A stretch of DNA of 64,000 nt from contig CAVVAB010000009.1 in assembly GCA_963746155.1 (NCBI GenBank), forward strand, positions 492,456-556,455, read 5' to 3'. Source of the stretch: AC-32 sp963746155. Lineage in GTDB: Bacteria; Actinomycetota; Thermoleophilia; Gaiellales; Gaiellaceae. Position 1 is the stretch's first letter; each line of letters opens with the position of its first letter. Below the pieces are notes generated by a model that worked only from the letters and a program-made list of their open reading frames with translations, was not told where the DNA came from and ran no database searches. Below are positions 51,754 through 59,579 of this stretch, in pieces. The position numbers and the translations under genes were made by a program.

Positions 51754-51798
51754 CCGCGCGAAATCCGGCCGCTTCGCGGCCATGACGATTTCGCGCGG
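51754..51798. terminator. Two-tier terminator-like hairpin after rseP
   Basis: Perfect 11-bp outer stem (CCGCGCGAAAT at 51754-51764 with ATTTCGCGCGG at 51788-51798) enclosing a 6-bp inner stem GGCCGC-TTC-GCGGCC (51767-51781). It starts 5 bp after the rseP stop and lies before the convergent small gene, so it likely ends both transcripts. Confidence 0.65.
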
Positions 51799-51918
51799 AT
51801 CTCGACCCTCAGCGTCAGTGAGCCGCGCCCGCCATGTCGGTCGCGGCGGCGGATGCCCAGTTCGCGTGCTCAAGCGACAAGGACACTGGCCCAGTCCGGC
51901 GTCCAGTCGCTCGATGCC

Positions 51919-52188
51919 TTACTCCGTGCCTTGCCGGAAAGCGCGCTTCGCGACCGATGCGCTGGCCAAGAACGCGAAGAACGCCACGAAGATTGCCGAG
52001 GGAATCGTCGTGGAGTTGCCGTCATTCGAGTTGCTGACGAAATTCGGGCCGTACACCGCATCGAACAACACCGCGAGCCACATCATGCTGATCGCCAATG
52101 AGGCCCACATCTCGCGGATCTTGAGGAACTCCGCCCACTGCGGCCGCTGAGGCGCATAGGTGGAAGGCTCATGTGGAACGGTCGCCAT
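51919..52188 (-). CDS. Small two-helix membrane protein
   Basis: Protein of 89 aa: an N-terminal soluble part (ATVPHEPSTYAPQRPQWAEFLKIREM), two hydrophobic segments (WASLAISMMWLAVLFDAVYG and IPSAIFVAFFAFLASASVA) joined by a polar loop (PNFVSNSNDGNSTT), and a short basic tail. The ATG at 52188 has GGAGG at the correct distance upstream on the minus strand. I have a sense of similar short proteins in related actinobacteria but no family name. Function unknown. Confidence 0.75.
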   Translation of the reverse strand: MATVPHEPSTYAPQRPQWAEFLKIREMWASLAISMMWLAVLFDAVYGPNFVSNSNDGNSTTIPSAIFVAFFAFLASASVAKRAFRQGTE

Positions 52189-52481
52189 CCTGACACCTCC
52201 TCTCGAACGAAAGCGTCGCACCGCAAGGGCTTCCCCACATCCGTGAGAACCCGCTGTCCGGTTGCCGGGAGCTACCGAGAGAGGCCGGGCCCGGTCGGAG
52301 TCGTCGGCTTCCCGCACACCGGCCCACGCGAGCTACCTGTCTGGAAAGAGCGACTCCACCTCGTCGTTGACATCGCTCGTATGGGCTCGGGCGGCAGCGA
52401 ACGCGACGTCTCGCGATTCGACCTACCCGGAGTACCACCCACAGACGCAACGCTGGCCCCGGGGGAGTGCCACGTCTTCAC
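52189..52481. other. Intergenic region with no recognised gene
   Basis: The roughly 300 bp between the divergent small membrane gene and ispG hold only the GGAGG ribosome site at the left end and the ispG -10 at the right end. Open frames here have no family-like sequence. I see no RNA structure. Confidence 0.5.
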
Positions 52482-52487
52482 TAGACT
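52482..52487 (+). promoter_or_regulatory. -10 element of ispG (leaderless)
   Basis: TAGACT lies six bases before the GTG at 52494, with no Shine-Dalgarno sequence. Confidence 0.55.
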
Positions 52488-52493
52488 CATCGC

Positions 52494-53627
52494 GTGGCCA
52501 GTGAGCGGCAGATTCGCGTAGGAAACGTCGCGATCGGCGGCGGTGCTCCGGTCGTCGTGCAGTCGATGACGCTCACGAAGACGCACGACGTCGAGGCGAC
52601 GACCGCGCAGATCGCCGAGCTCGCGTCCGCGGGTTGCGAGGTCGTCCGCGTGGCGGTTCCGAAGGGCGAGGACGCCGATGCGCTGCCGAGGATCGTCCGG
52701 CTCTCGCCGCTCCCGGTGATCGCGGACATCCACTTCAACGCCAGCCTCGCGCTGCGCGCGATCGAGGGCGGGGTGGCGGCCGTGCGGATCAACCCCGGCA
52801 ACATCGGCGGCCCGGACAAGGTCGCCGAGGTCGTGCTCTCGGCGAAACGGGCCGGCATCCCGATGCGGATCGGCGCCAACTCGGGCTCGCTCCCCAAGCA
52901 CCTCGCCGACGTGGCGCAGCGCGACCAGGCGGAGGCGCTCGTCGAGGCGGCGCTCGAGGAGGTGCGGCTGCTCGAGAGCCTCGACTTCTACGAGTTCAAG
53001 ATCTCGGTCAAGTCGAGCCACGTGCCGACGATGATCCGCGCCTACCGCATGCTCTCCGAGAAGGTCCCGTACCCGCTCCATCTCGGCGTGACCGAGGCGG
53101 GAACGCCGTACTCCGGGTCGATCAAGAGCGCGGTCGGGATGGGAGCGCTGCTCGTCGACGGGATCGGGGACACGATCCGCGTGTCGCTCACCGCCGACCC
53201 GGTGGAGGAGGTCAAGACGGCCTACGAGATCCTGAAGGCTCTGGGCCTGCGCGAGCGCGGCCCGATCATGATCGCCTGCCCCTCGTGCGGCCGCGACAAC
53301 GTGGGCGTGCAGACGCTCGCGGAGGCGGTCGAGGAGCGGCTGCATGCCTACTCGCAGCACTTCGAGGTGGCCGTCCTCGGCTGCGCGGTCAACGGGCCGG
53401 GCGAGGCGGGCGACGCCGACTTCGGGATCGCCGGCGGGCGTGACGTCGGCTTCGTGTACGCGCACGGGCGCGTGCTGAAGAAGGTCTCGTCCGACATCCT
53501 GATCGACGAGCTCTTCCACGAGATCGACGCCTGGATCGCGGACGGCATGCACCGCCCCAAGCGCCTCAAGATGGCGAAGCCCGCCGCGCTGGCCATGGCG
53601 GAGGCCTCGCTGATCCCCGTCGAGTAA
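52494..53627 (+). CDS. ispG: 4-hydroxy-3-methylbut-2-enyl diphosphate synthase
   Basis: Iron-sulfur enzyme (GcpE) of the MEP pathway. The 377 aa are the usual bacterial length. Visible: RQIRVGNVAIGGGAPVVVQSMTLTKTHDVEATTAQI, PVIADIHFNASLALRAIEGGVAAVRINPGNIGG, GANSGSLPKHL, YPLHLGVTEAGTPYSGSIKSAVGMGALLVDGIGDTIRVSLTADPVEEV, the cluster ligands in ACPSCGRD and GCAVNGPGEAGDADFGIAGG (read in parts). TAGACT six bases before the GTG start. Confidence 0.96.
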   Translation: MASERQIRVGNVAIGGGAPVVVQSMTLTKTHDVEATTAQIAELASAGCEVVRVAVPKGEDADALPRIVRLSPLPVIADIHFNASLALRAIEGGVAAVRINPGNIGGPDKVAEVVLSAKRAGIPMRIGANSGSLPKHLADVAQRDQAEALVEAALEEVRLLESLDFYEFKISVKSSHVPTMIRAYRMLSEKVPYPLHLGVTEAGTPYSGSIKSAVGMGALLVDGIGDTIRVSLTADPVEEVKTAYEILKALGLRERGPIMIACPSCGRDNVGVQTLAEAVEERLHAYSQHFEVAVLGCAVNGPGEAGDADFGIAGGRDVGFVYAHGRVLKKVSSDILIDELFHEIDAWIADGMHRPKRLKMAKPAALAMAEASLIPVE

Positions 53628-53656
53628 CCCGCGCCGCACCGGCGGCGAGCGTTCTT

Positions 53657-53662
53657 TATTCT
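53657..53662 (+). promoter_or_regulatory. -10 element of proS (leaderless)
   Basis: TATTCT lies six bases before the GTG at 53669, with no Shine-Dalgarno sequence and no T-box. Confidence 0.55.
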
Positions 53663-53668
53663 GAAAAC

Positions 53669-55327
53669 GTGATCGCTCGGGCCTCGCAGCTGTTTCTGCC
53701 GACTGTGCGCGACGACCCGGCCGAGGCCGAGGCCGCCTCGCACAAGCTCCTCGTCCGCGGAGGCTTCATTCGCCAGGTGAGCGCGGGGCTCTGGACGTAT
53801 CTGCCGCTCGGCTGGCGCGTGCACCAGAAGGTCGTGCAGGTCATCCGCGAGGAGATGAACGCGATCGGCGGCCAGGAGATGCTCGCCCCGGTCCTCACGC
53901 CGGCCGAGCTCTGGGAGCAGTCGGGCCGCTACGGGATCGGAGTGCTCTTCAAGCTCGAGGACGGGAGCGGCCGCCGCTTCCTGCTTCCGATGAGCCACGA
54001 GGAGACGATGAGCTTCCACTCGCTCGAGCTCCAGTCGTACAAGCAGCTTCCGCAGATCTGGTACCACTTCCAGACGAAGGACCGGGACGAGCCGCGGCCC
54101 CGGGGCGGGCTGCTTCGCGTCCGCGAGTTCATCATGAAGGACGCCTACTCGTTCGACCGCGACAACGCCGGTCTGGACGAGAGCTTCCGCAAGCACTCGG
54201 AGGCGTATCACCGCACCTTCGAGCGCTGCGGCCTCGAGTTCTTCGAGGTCCAGGCCGAGAGCGGCGAGATGGGCGGGAACGAGTCGAACGACTTCCTCGC
54301 GCCCGCCGGCTCGGGCGAGAACACGCTCGTGCGCTGCGTGAACGGCGACTACGCGGCCGACCTCGAGATCGCGGGCGGGATCCCGCCTGCGCCCGACTTT
54401 CCCGAGGCGTTGCCGGAGCCACAGGAGGTCGAGACGCCCGGCCAGCGGACGATCGAGGACCTCGCCAGGTTCCTGGGCGTCGACGAGAGGGCGACCGCGA
54501 AGGCGATGCCCGTCGTGGCGGACGGCAAGGTCGTGCTCGCGCTCGTCAGGGGCGACGACCGGCTCAACGAGATGAAGCTGCTCGCTGCGCTCGGGCAGGG
54601 GTTCCGGCCCGCCGATCCGGAGGAGATCCGCGAAGCCTTCGGCGCGGACGGCGGCTCGATCGGGCCGGTGGGCGCCACGACCGAGGTCGTCGCCGACGAC
54701 GCGCTGAGAGAGGGCCAGTTCGTCGTCGGGGCGAACCGCGACGACTGGCATCTGCGCGGCGTGCAGGCCGGCCGCGACTTCGAGCCGCGCTTCGCCGACC
54801 TGCGCGAGGTGCGCGAGGGGGACACCTGCCCGAACTGCGGCGGCGAGCTGCGCCTCGAGACAGCGATCGAGATCGGCCACATCTTCAAGCTCGAGACCTT
54901 CTACTCGGAGTCGTTCCACGCGATGTACCTCGACGAGGACGGCAAGGAGCAGCCGCTCGTCATGGGCAGCTACGGCATCGGGCCGGGCCGCGTGATGGCT
55001 GCGGTCGTCGAGCAGCACCACGACGAGCTTGGTATCGCGTGGCCGAAGTCGATTGCCCCGTACGATGCGCATGTGGTCGCTCTCCCAGGCGTCGAGGAGG
55101 AGGCCGCCGAGGCGGCACGGTCCCTGGAGGCGGGGGGCGCAGACGTGCTGCTCGACGATCGCGACCAGCGCGCGGGCGAGAAGTTCGCCGACGCGGACCT
55201 GATCGGCTGTCCGGTGCGCGTGACCGTCGGGAGGAAGACGGCCGAGGACGGCGCGGCAGACGTGCGCGACCGCGCGACCGGGGAGGAGCGCCGGGTCCCG
55301 ATCGGCGACCTCGGGAGCGTCGTCTGA
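53669..55327 (+). CDS. proS: Prolyl-tRNA synthetase
   Basis: Class II aminoacyl-tRNA synthetase of the bacterial (E. coli-like) type, 552 aa. Motif 1 region: HKLLVRGGFIRQVSAGLWTYLPLGWRVHQKV. Motif 2: WYHFQTKDRDEPRPRGGLLRVREFIMKDAYSFD. An inserted editing (INS/YbaK) domain spans roughly residues 225-390. Motif 3: MGSYGIGPGRVMAAVVEQHHDE. The C-terminal anticodon domain has DVLLDDRDQRAGEKFADADLIGCPVRVTVGRK (read in parts). The insertion is short compared with E. coli. TATTCT six bases before the GTG. Coupled to the downstream HTH gene (TGATG). Confidence 0.96.
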   Translation: MIARASQLFLPTVRDDPAEAEAASHKLLVRGGFIRQVSAGLWTYLPLGWRVHQKVVQVIREEMNAIGGQEMLAPVLTPAELWEQSGRYGIGVLFKLEDGSGRRFLLPMSHEETMSFHSLELQSYKQLPQIWYHFQTKDRDEPRPRGGLLRVREFIMKDAYSFDRDNAGLDESFRKHSEAYHRTFERCGLEFFEVQAESGEMGGNESNDFLAPAGSGENTLVRCVNGDYAADLEIAGGIPPAPDFPEALPEPQEVETPGQRTIEDLARFLGVDERATAKAMPVVADGKVVLALVRGDDRLNEMKLLAALGQGFRPADPEEIREAFGADGGSIGPVGATTEVVADDALREGQFVVGANRDDWHLRGVQAGRDFEPRFADLREVREGDTCPNCGGELRLETAIEIGHIFKLETFYSESFHAMYLDEDGKEQPLVMGSYGIGPGRVMAAVVEQHHDELGIAWPKSIAPYDAHVVALPGVEEEAAEAARSLEAGGADVLLDDRDQRAGEKFADADLIGCPVRVTVGRKTAEDGAADVRDRATGEERRVPIGDLGSVV

Positions 55328-55623
55328 TGGGCCGGCGCCGCAAGTTCAGCGACGACGCGTTCGGGCCGACCATCGAGCGGCTGATGGCCGAGACCGAGGT
55401 CACGTACCGCGCGCTCGCCGACAAGACCAAGCTCTCGGCCGGCTACCTGAACCACCTGGTGCACGGGAACCGCCCCGTGCCGTCGGACAAGGTCGTACGG
55501 CAGTTGGCGAAGGCGCTCGGGGTCGAGCCGGAGCACTTCCTCGAGTACCGCCTGCGTGTGATCACGCGCAAGCTCGAGGCGATGCCGGCCCTGATCGACC
55601 GGCTCTACCGACGCCTGGGCTGA
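55327..55623 (+). CDS. XRE-family helix-turn-helix protein
   Basis: DNA-binding protein of 98 aa with a Cro/CI-type HTH: FGPTIERLMAETEVTYRALADKTKLSAGYLNHLVHGNRPVPSDKVVRQLAKALGVEPEHFLEYR (read in parts), where YRALADKTKLSAGYLNHLV is the HTH. A short basic tail follows. Its ATG overlaps the proS stop, so it is co-translated with proS. The target is unknown. Confidence 0.85.
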   Translation: MGRRRKFSDDAFGPTIERLMAETEVTYRALADKTKLSAGYLNHLVHGNRPVPSDKVVRQLAKALGVEPEHFLEYRLRVITRKLEAMPALIDRLYRRLG

Positions 55624-55626
55624 GCG

Positions 55627-55983
55627 CTAGGCGACGAGCCGGACGTTCGTGCCCGGGTGGAGCGATTCCCAGACGCGCAGGTACGACTCCACTTCCATCC
55701 GCGTCCACGACTCACGGGCCGGGTCGTCATCGCCGCCGGAGCTCTCACGGCAGTCGTGGCAGCGCGGCGACCCGAGCCGGAAGAGCACGCGCTCGATCTG
55801 TTCGCCGCAGCGGTAGCACCGGCCGTCCTGGAGCCGCTGCACGGCCGCATCGGGATCGACCGGGTGCCCGAGGCCGACGCCCACGCTCGTCGGCCCGAGG
55901 TGCAGGACCTCACACTGGCAGCGGCGTAGAAACGCGACCAGTTCCGGCGTCAGCGTGGGATCGTCGAGTTGCAGCCGCACCAT
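55627..55983 (-). CDS. Putative zinc-ribbon protein
   Basis: Protein of 118 aa: VRLQLDDPTLTPELVAFLRRCQCEVLHLGPTSVGVGL at the start, then a four-Cys site in CYRCGEQIERVLFRLGSPRCHDC (CxxC...CxxC, read in parts), and a C-terminal RMEVESYLRVWESLHPGTNVRLVA. The Cys pairs suggest structural zinc. The ATG at 55983 has GGGAGGA upstream on the minus strand; the longer frame to 56037 has no ribosome site. It converges on the XRE gene with a gap of 3 bp. Family not recognised. Confidence 0.68.
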   Translation of the reverse strand: MVRLQLDDPTLTPELVAFLRRCQCEVLHLGPTSVGVGLGHPVDPDAAVQRLQDGRCYRCGEQIERVLFRLGSPRCHDCRESSGGDDDPARESWTRMEVESYLRVWESLHPGTNVRLVA

Positions 55984-56133
55984 GCCCCAGTTCCTCCCGG
56001 GCAGAGTGTGACGCGGGCATCGGGCGTTGGAAACCACCGAGAAGGTCAGGATGTCGTCAACATCTCCACAGGCTGTGGATCAAGCGGTTCACAGGGCGTT
56101 TCCACCCCGTTACCCAGAGGCGCGGTGGAAGTG

Positions 56134-56565
56134 CTAGCGAGGGCGGCGCGAGGCGGCCGTGCCCATCGTGTCGAGCAGCCGGACCGCGAGCTGGATCGTG
56201 TCCAGGAGCTCGCTCGCAGACGACGGCGAGCCGAGCTCGGCCGATGCGCCGGCCACGTGCGCCTCGACGGTGTCGAGCTCCTGCATGTCCGAGCCGCGGA
56301 GCATCAGCACCTGTGGCGCGGGCTCGGCCTCGGTGATCCGCTGGACGGCCTCCGTGCCGCTCTCCTCGGGCAGCGCCGCGTCCATGAGGACGACATCCGG
56401 CGAGCGCCGGGCGGCGAGCTCGACGGCCTCCTCGCCGTCGGCGGCTTCGCCGACGATCTCGAAGCGGCTGTCGGGAGCGAGGAGCGTCTCGAGGGCCTCG
56501 ATGAAGGGTCGACGGTCACCCGCGAGCAAGATGCGGATGGGTGTCTCGGGGGCGGCACCCGGCAC
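56134..56565 (-). CDS. Stand-alone response-regulator receiver protein
   Basis: Protein of 143 aa with a CheY-like receiver: IRILLAGDRRPFIEALETLLAPD, the phospho-acceptor Asp in SPDVVLMDAALPEESGTEAV, MLRGSD at the Thr/Ser position, and AGASAELGSPSSASELLDTI where the usual KP Lys is missing (Gly-Ser). Only one acidic residue (Asp in AGDRR) remains of the usual pair. There is no output domain and no kinase gene nearby. The GTG at 56565 is supported by GATACT six bases upstream; an ATG six codons earlier is less likely. Confidence 0.72.
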   Translation of the reverse strand: MPGAAPETPIRILLAGDRRPFIEALETLLAPDSRFEIVGEAADGEEAVELAARRSPDVVLMDAALPEESGTEAVQRITEAEPAPQVLMLRGSDMQELDTVEAHVAGASAELGSPSSASELLDTIQLAVRLLDTMGTAASRRPR

Positions 56566-56571
56566 GCGAGA

Positions 56572-56577
56572 AGTATC
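56572..56577 (-). promoter_or_regulatory. -10 element of receiver gene (leaderless)
   Basis: Minus-strand GATACT, six bases before the GTG at 56565. Confidence 0.4.
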
Positions 56578-56714
56578 GCGCAACGGGCTCGGCGGTGTGA
56601 GGCCAGGATTCGCCTAGACGTCGGAACAGTCACAATCCAACCCGTTCGCGGGGATTCCGGGGTCCTTCGTCCCTCGGGCCTATCGCCAGGCCGTTGGGTA
56701 CAGTGACAAGCCGC

Positions 56715-56789
56715 CGGGGCGTGGCGCAGCCTGGTTAGCGCGCTAGTCTGGGGGACTAGAGGTCCCGAGTTCAAATCTCGGCGCCCCGA
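56715..56789 (+). tRNA. tRNA-Pro (anticodon GGG)
   Basis: Complete cloverleaf: acceptor CGGGGCG/CGCCCCG, D stem GCGC/GCGC with loop AGCCTGGTTA, anticodon stem CTAGT/ACTAG around CTGGGGG (anticodon GGG at 56750-56752), T arm CCGAG-TTCAAAT-CTCGG. CCA is not encoded and would be added by the Cca protein. It reads CCC and CCU codons. Confidence 0.97.
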
Positions 56790-56800
56790 TCAACTGAAAG

Positions 56801-56820
56801 CCCCGCTCATGCGGGGTTTT
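56801..56820 (+). terminator. Intrinsic terminator after tRNA-Pro
   Basis: CCCCGC (56801-56806), loop TCAT, GCGGGG (56811-56816), then TTTT: a classical rho-independent terminator 11 bp past the tRNA. Confidence 0.9.
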
Positions 56821-56971
56821 CGCTTTGCGAGGTGGTCGCTCGTCGGGAGGCGCCGCTGCCCGATAGCTGCCTAAACGCCTTTCGTCTGCCCGCCAGCCGG
56901 TCGGGCGAGAGGACGCTCGCGCAAGCGAGGGTGAGGAGGATGTTCGCTCGCATCGCCGAGCAGATCGGCGG

Positions 56972-57106
56972 TTATGAGCGCCTGGACACGAGCCGTCGAA
57001 GGTCTCGAAACGGCACGACGATGTACAGCGCAAGGGCGAAGTACAGCGCCACTGCGACTGTCGGGGAGGCGAGCTGCTCGATGTTCCGGGTCGAGTTCGA
57101 GGAGCT
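56972..57106 (-). pseudogene. Fragment resembling a membrane-protein C-terminus
   Basis: A minus-strand open stretch reads IEQLASPTVAVALYFALALYIVVPFRDLRRLVSRRS (read in parts) to a TAA at 56972-56974: one hydrophobic helix with a basic end, like the last helix of TMEM175-type channels. It has no start codon with a ribosome site and directly follows the intact TMEM175-like gene at 57112. It may be the remnant of a duplicated copy. Confidence 0.3.
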
Positions 57107-57111
57107 GAGGG

Positions 57112-57744
57112 CTACGTGGGCTCGGCTGTCTCGGGCGGCGTTGCCTGGTCGCCATGCACTCGCAGCACGGCGACGATCGCGATCACCAGGTAGCCGAACG
57201 CGGCCACCTTCGGCGCGAAGATCGCGAGCACGATCACACCGACGTAGAAGCCGAGGCTCGGGGTTGTCGCGACCAGGAACTTGTTGATCTCCTGCTCGCT
57301 CACCTCCGGCTTGAGCAGCTCACGGTTGCGCGCGATTGCTCCCCACAGGGCGCTGACGAGGAGCGAGATCACCAGCAACGTTCCACCGTAGAAGATGACG
57401 GCGGCACGCTCGGCGTCCGTTTCGCGGATCGCCTCGGCCATGAGCTTGGTCGGGAAGGGCAGAAACGAGACGGCCATCAGCAGCGCCAGGTTGAGTCGCA
57501 TGACCGAGACGTCCGCGTACTGCAAGCGCCGGAAGATCCCGTGGTGGACCATCCAGATCCCTCCGATCGTGATGAAGCTTGTCGCATAGGCCAGGTAGGA
57601 GGGCCACTGATGGCCGATGCCGCGCCAAAGATTGCCGAACTCGGACTCGGGCACAGCGATCTCGAGGATGAGCAGCGTGATCGCGATCGCGAACACGCCG
57701 TCGCTGAACGCCTCCGTTCGGCTCGTGTCCCAGCGATCGCTCAC
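57112..57744 (-). CDS. TMEM175-family (DUF1211) membrane protein, potassium-channel-like
   Basis: Membrane protein of 210 aa with six predicted helices. The TMEM175 signature R-x3-FSDGVFAIAITLLIL is near residue 10 (TEAFSDGVFAIAITLL), followed by WPSYLAYATSFITIGGIWMVHHGIF and LNLALLMAVSFLPFPTKLM. The FSDGVFAI motif lines the pore in prokaryotic TMEM175 potassium channels, so potassium transport is plausible. One repeat per chain implies a tetramer. GTG start without a clear ribosome site. Confidence 0.87.
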   Translation of the reverse strand: MSDRWDTSRTEAFSDGVFAIAITLLILEIAVPESEFGNLWRGIGHQWPSYLAYATSFITIGGIWMVHHGIFRRLQYADVSVMRLNLALLMAVSFLPFPTKLMAEAIRETDAERAAVIFYGGTLLVISLLVSALWGAIARNRELLKPEVSEQEINKFLVATTPSLGFYVGVIVLAIFAPKVAAFGYLVIAIVAVLRVHGDQATPPETAEPT

Positions 57745-57954
57745 GACGGGTCACTTCCACGGCTCCACAGCCGATCCTGCGCAGGCGGTCCTCCGCAAGG
57801 AGTACAGCGCCCTCGGCCTTGGTGGAGGCACGGCGTTCAATCACCGCGACCCCGAGAACGCTCGCGCAGCAGAGGACCTACGGCGTGTGACGCCCAGCCC
57901 CGCGGCCACCGGGCTCGCGCGCCACACCGAGCGATCGCCGCGAGCCCGGGACGA

Positions 57955-58530
57955 TCACGAGCCGCTGCTCGTCAAGGAGTTGCAGGCGCTCGAGCTGGCG
58001 AACGCGCTCTTCAGCTCGCCGTTCGCGCCGAGTCCCTGGAGGCTGGTGAACGTCGTTTTGATCTGCTTCTCCATCGTCGCGAGTGTGCCCGTCACCGCCG
58101 GGACGGCGGTAAGCGCGCCCTTCAGGCCGGAGATCCCTTTGACCGTGTTCTCGATCGTGGTCATGCCCTGCTGCAAGGTCGTGGAGAGCTGGTCGAGCGA
58201 GTCCTTCGCCTGCTGGCCGCCCTGGGTGTCGGGCTTGCCCTGCCCCTTCAGGTCGGTGGCGAGCGTCTCGGTCGCGGCCTTCGCATCGCCGGCCGCGGTC
58301 TGCAGCCCGTTCTTGGTCGGATCGCTCTTCACCGAGCCGGCGGCCGACTTGATCGCGGCCTGCCAGGTCGTGATTGACGAGCAGACGCCGCTTGCCCAGG
58401 TGTCAGTGGCAGAGGCACTCGTGGACGACGACGTCGTTGTCGAGCCGCCCCCGCTCGAGCCACAGCCTGCCGCGAGGAACGCGAACGACGCTGCAAGAGC
58501 GATAAGGGTGTGTGTGCAAGTGGGTTTCAT
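57955..58530 (-). CDS. Putative lipoprotein, helical
   Basis: Protein of 191 aa with a lipoprotein signal peptide (KPTCTHTLIALAASFAFLAAGCGSSGG; lipobox LAAGC, acceptor Cys near residue 23), a Gly/Ser/Thr linker, then a long helical domain of heptad-like repeats (TWQAAIKSAAGSVKSDPTKNGLQTAAGDAKAATETLATDLKGQGKP, DQLSTTLQQGMTTIENTVKGISGLKGAL, read in parts). The ATG at 58530 follows AAAGGA. It is the last of four same-strand genes (60047 to 57955), after a hairpin terminator. Function unknown. Confidence 0.75.
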   Translation of the reverse strand: MKPTCTHTLIALAASFAFLAAGCGSSGGGSTTTSSSTSASATDTWASGVCSSITTWQAAIKSAAGSVKSDPTKNGLQTAAGDAKAATETLATDLKGQGKPDTQGGQQAKDSLDQLSTTLQQGMTTIENTVKGISGLKGALTAVPAVTGTLATMEKQIKTTFTSLQGLGANGELKSAFASSSACNSLTSSGS

Positions 58531-58553
58531 CGTCGTGTCCTTTCGGCGGATCG

Positions 58554-58581
58554 GGAGGGCCGGCATCTGTGCCGGCCCTCC
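58554..58581 (-). terminator. Terminator-like hairpin
   Basis: Perfect 12-bp stem: GGAGGGCCGGCA (58554-58565) and TGCCGGCCCTCC (58570-58581), loop TCTG. It lies 10 bp past the stop of the DUF1269-like gene and before the lipoprotein gene. It lacks a T-run. Confidence 0.7.
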
Positions 58582-58590
58582 TCCCGCGAT

Positions 58591-59118
58591 CTATGAGGTG
58601 ATTGCGCCCGACACCTCGTCCTGGGACTTCGCGATCGCCTTCTGCAGCTCCTGGTAGTCGCCCGAGTCGATCGCCTGGTTGATCCGCTTGTCCGAGTTGA
58701 CGAGGGCAGCCTCGACCTTGTCGGCGTACTGGTCGTCGACGACCGCCACCACCGCCGAGGATCCGGGCGGCAGGTACTCCTCGACATCGACGCCCATCTT
58801 CTTCTCCTCATGCCGCTTGCGCAGTGCGCCGAGCCCCGCACCGATCGCCGCTCCGATCGCGGTCGCGGCAAGCAGCGGCGGCGCAAACAGGCCGACCACA
58901 AGCCCGGCAGTGGCGCCGAGAACCGCGCCGCCGCCGACGTGCGCGTCACCGTGCTCCTGCACATCGACCTTGCCGCTCGCGTCGCGATTCATCACGACGG
59001 CCCCGACCACTTTGTACTCGCCGGCGTCCTGTCCGGCCTTCAGTGCCTTGAAGTCCCCGGCCGCTGCGCTCGCATCGGGGTACGTACCGACCACCAGCAT
59101 CAGATTGTCACTTTCCAT
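58591..59118 (-). CDS. DUF1269-like membrane-associated protein
   Basis: Protein of 175 aa: an N-terminal alpha/beta part (LMLVVGTYPDASAAAGDFKALKAGQDAGEYKVVGAVVMNRD), a central Gly/Ala-rich hydrophobic hairpin (GGGAVLGATAGLVVGLFAPPLLAATAIGAAIGAGLGAL), and a C-terminal SSAVVAVVDDQYADKVEAAL (all read in parts). This beta-hairpin/glycine-zipper/beta layout matches the DUF1269 family as I recall it. GGAGG precedes the ATG. It lies in a run of small stress-type genes. Function unknown. Confidence 0.75.
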   Translation of the reverse strand: MESDNLMLVVGTYPDASAAAGDFKALKAGQDAGEYKVVGAVVMNRDASGKVDVQEHGDAHVGGGAVLGATAGLVVGLFAPPLLAATAIGAAIGAGLGALRKRHEEKKMGVDVEEYLPPGSSAVVAVVDDQYADKVEAALVNSDKRINQAIDSGDYQELQKAIAKSQDEVSGAITS

Positions 59119-59199
59119 CGCTCCTCCTTCGTCTCGGTTCGACGTTTGCTTGTTGGCGGACGGAAAGGCGCAGGCCTGGCCCGTCCGGCTTCCTCTTGC

Positions 59200-59520
59200 T
59201 CATGCTCCTTCCCCGACCTCCGCCGCGATCTCTGCGGCCTCGAGCTCGAGATCGAGCGCTTCGACGATCTTGCCGAGCGCCGAGACAATGCGTGCCGTCC
59301 CCACGATCGGAGCGACCGCGGCAAGCACGCCGCGAACCTGCTCCGAGTCGATGAGGTCACTGGCAGCCTCGAGGTTGACGACGTAGGACGTCGGCGCCGC
59401 ATCGACCGCCACGAGCGCGGCGATGCGGACGAGCGCCAACGTCTCCGGATCGAGGCTCGACGCCTCGATCGAATCGGCGGTCATGCTCGCGAGCAGATCG
59501 AGCACCGGTGTGTTTGCCAT
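59200..59520 (-). CDS. Carboxymuconolactone-decarboxylase-family (AhpD-like) protein
   Basis: Protein of 106 aa: PVLDLLASMTADSIEASSLDPETLALVRIAALVAVDAAPTSYVVNLEAASDLIDSEQVRGVLAAVAPIVGTARIVSALGKIVEALDLE (read in parts), with the CMD-fold pattern LDPETLALVRIAALVA...VLAAVAPIVGTAR. The CxxC redox site of true AhpD is absent, so peroxidase-type chemistry is not expected. The ATG at 59520 follows AAAGGAG. Function unknown; probably stress-linked by context. Confidence 0.72.
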   Translation of the reverse strand: MANTPVLDLLASMTADSIEASSLDPETLALVRIAALVAVDAAPTSYVVNLEAASDLIDSEQVRGVLAAVAPIVGTARIVSALGKIVEALDLELEAAEIAAEVGEGA

Positions 59521-59579
59521 GGGATCTCCTTTCGGGAGGTTCGGGACACGGCGGACGCCACGCCCGGTCATGTTGGTGT

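Noticed and set aside
52171..52521. Plus-strand open frame before ispG
   Set aside because: Overlaps the ispG start and the ribosome site of the minus-strand small gene, and has no protein-like pattern.
56743..57033. Minus-strand open frame ending in APRFELGTSSPPD
   Set aside because: This is the reverse complement of tRNA-Pro read as protein, a well-known false gene; the tRNA and its terminator explain the sequence.
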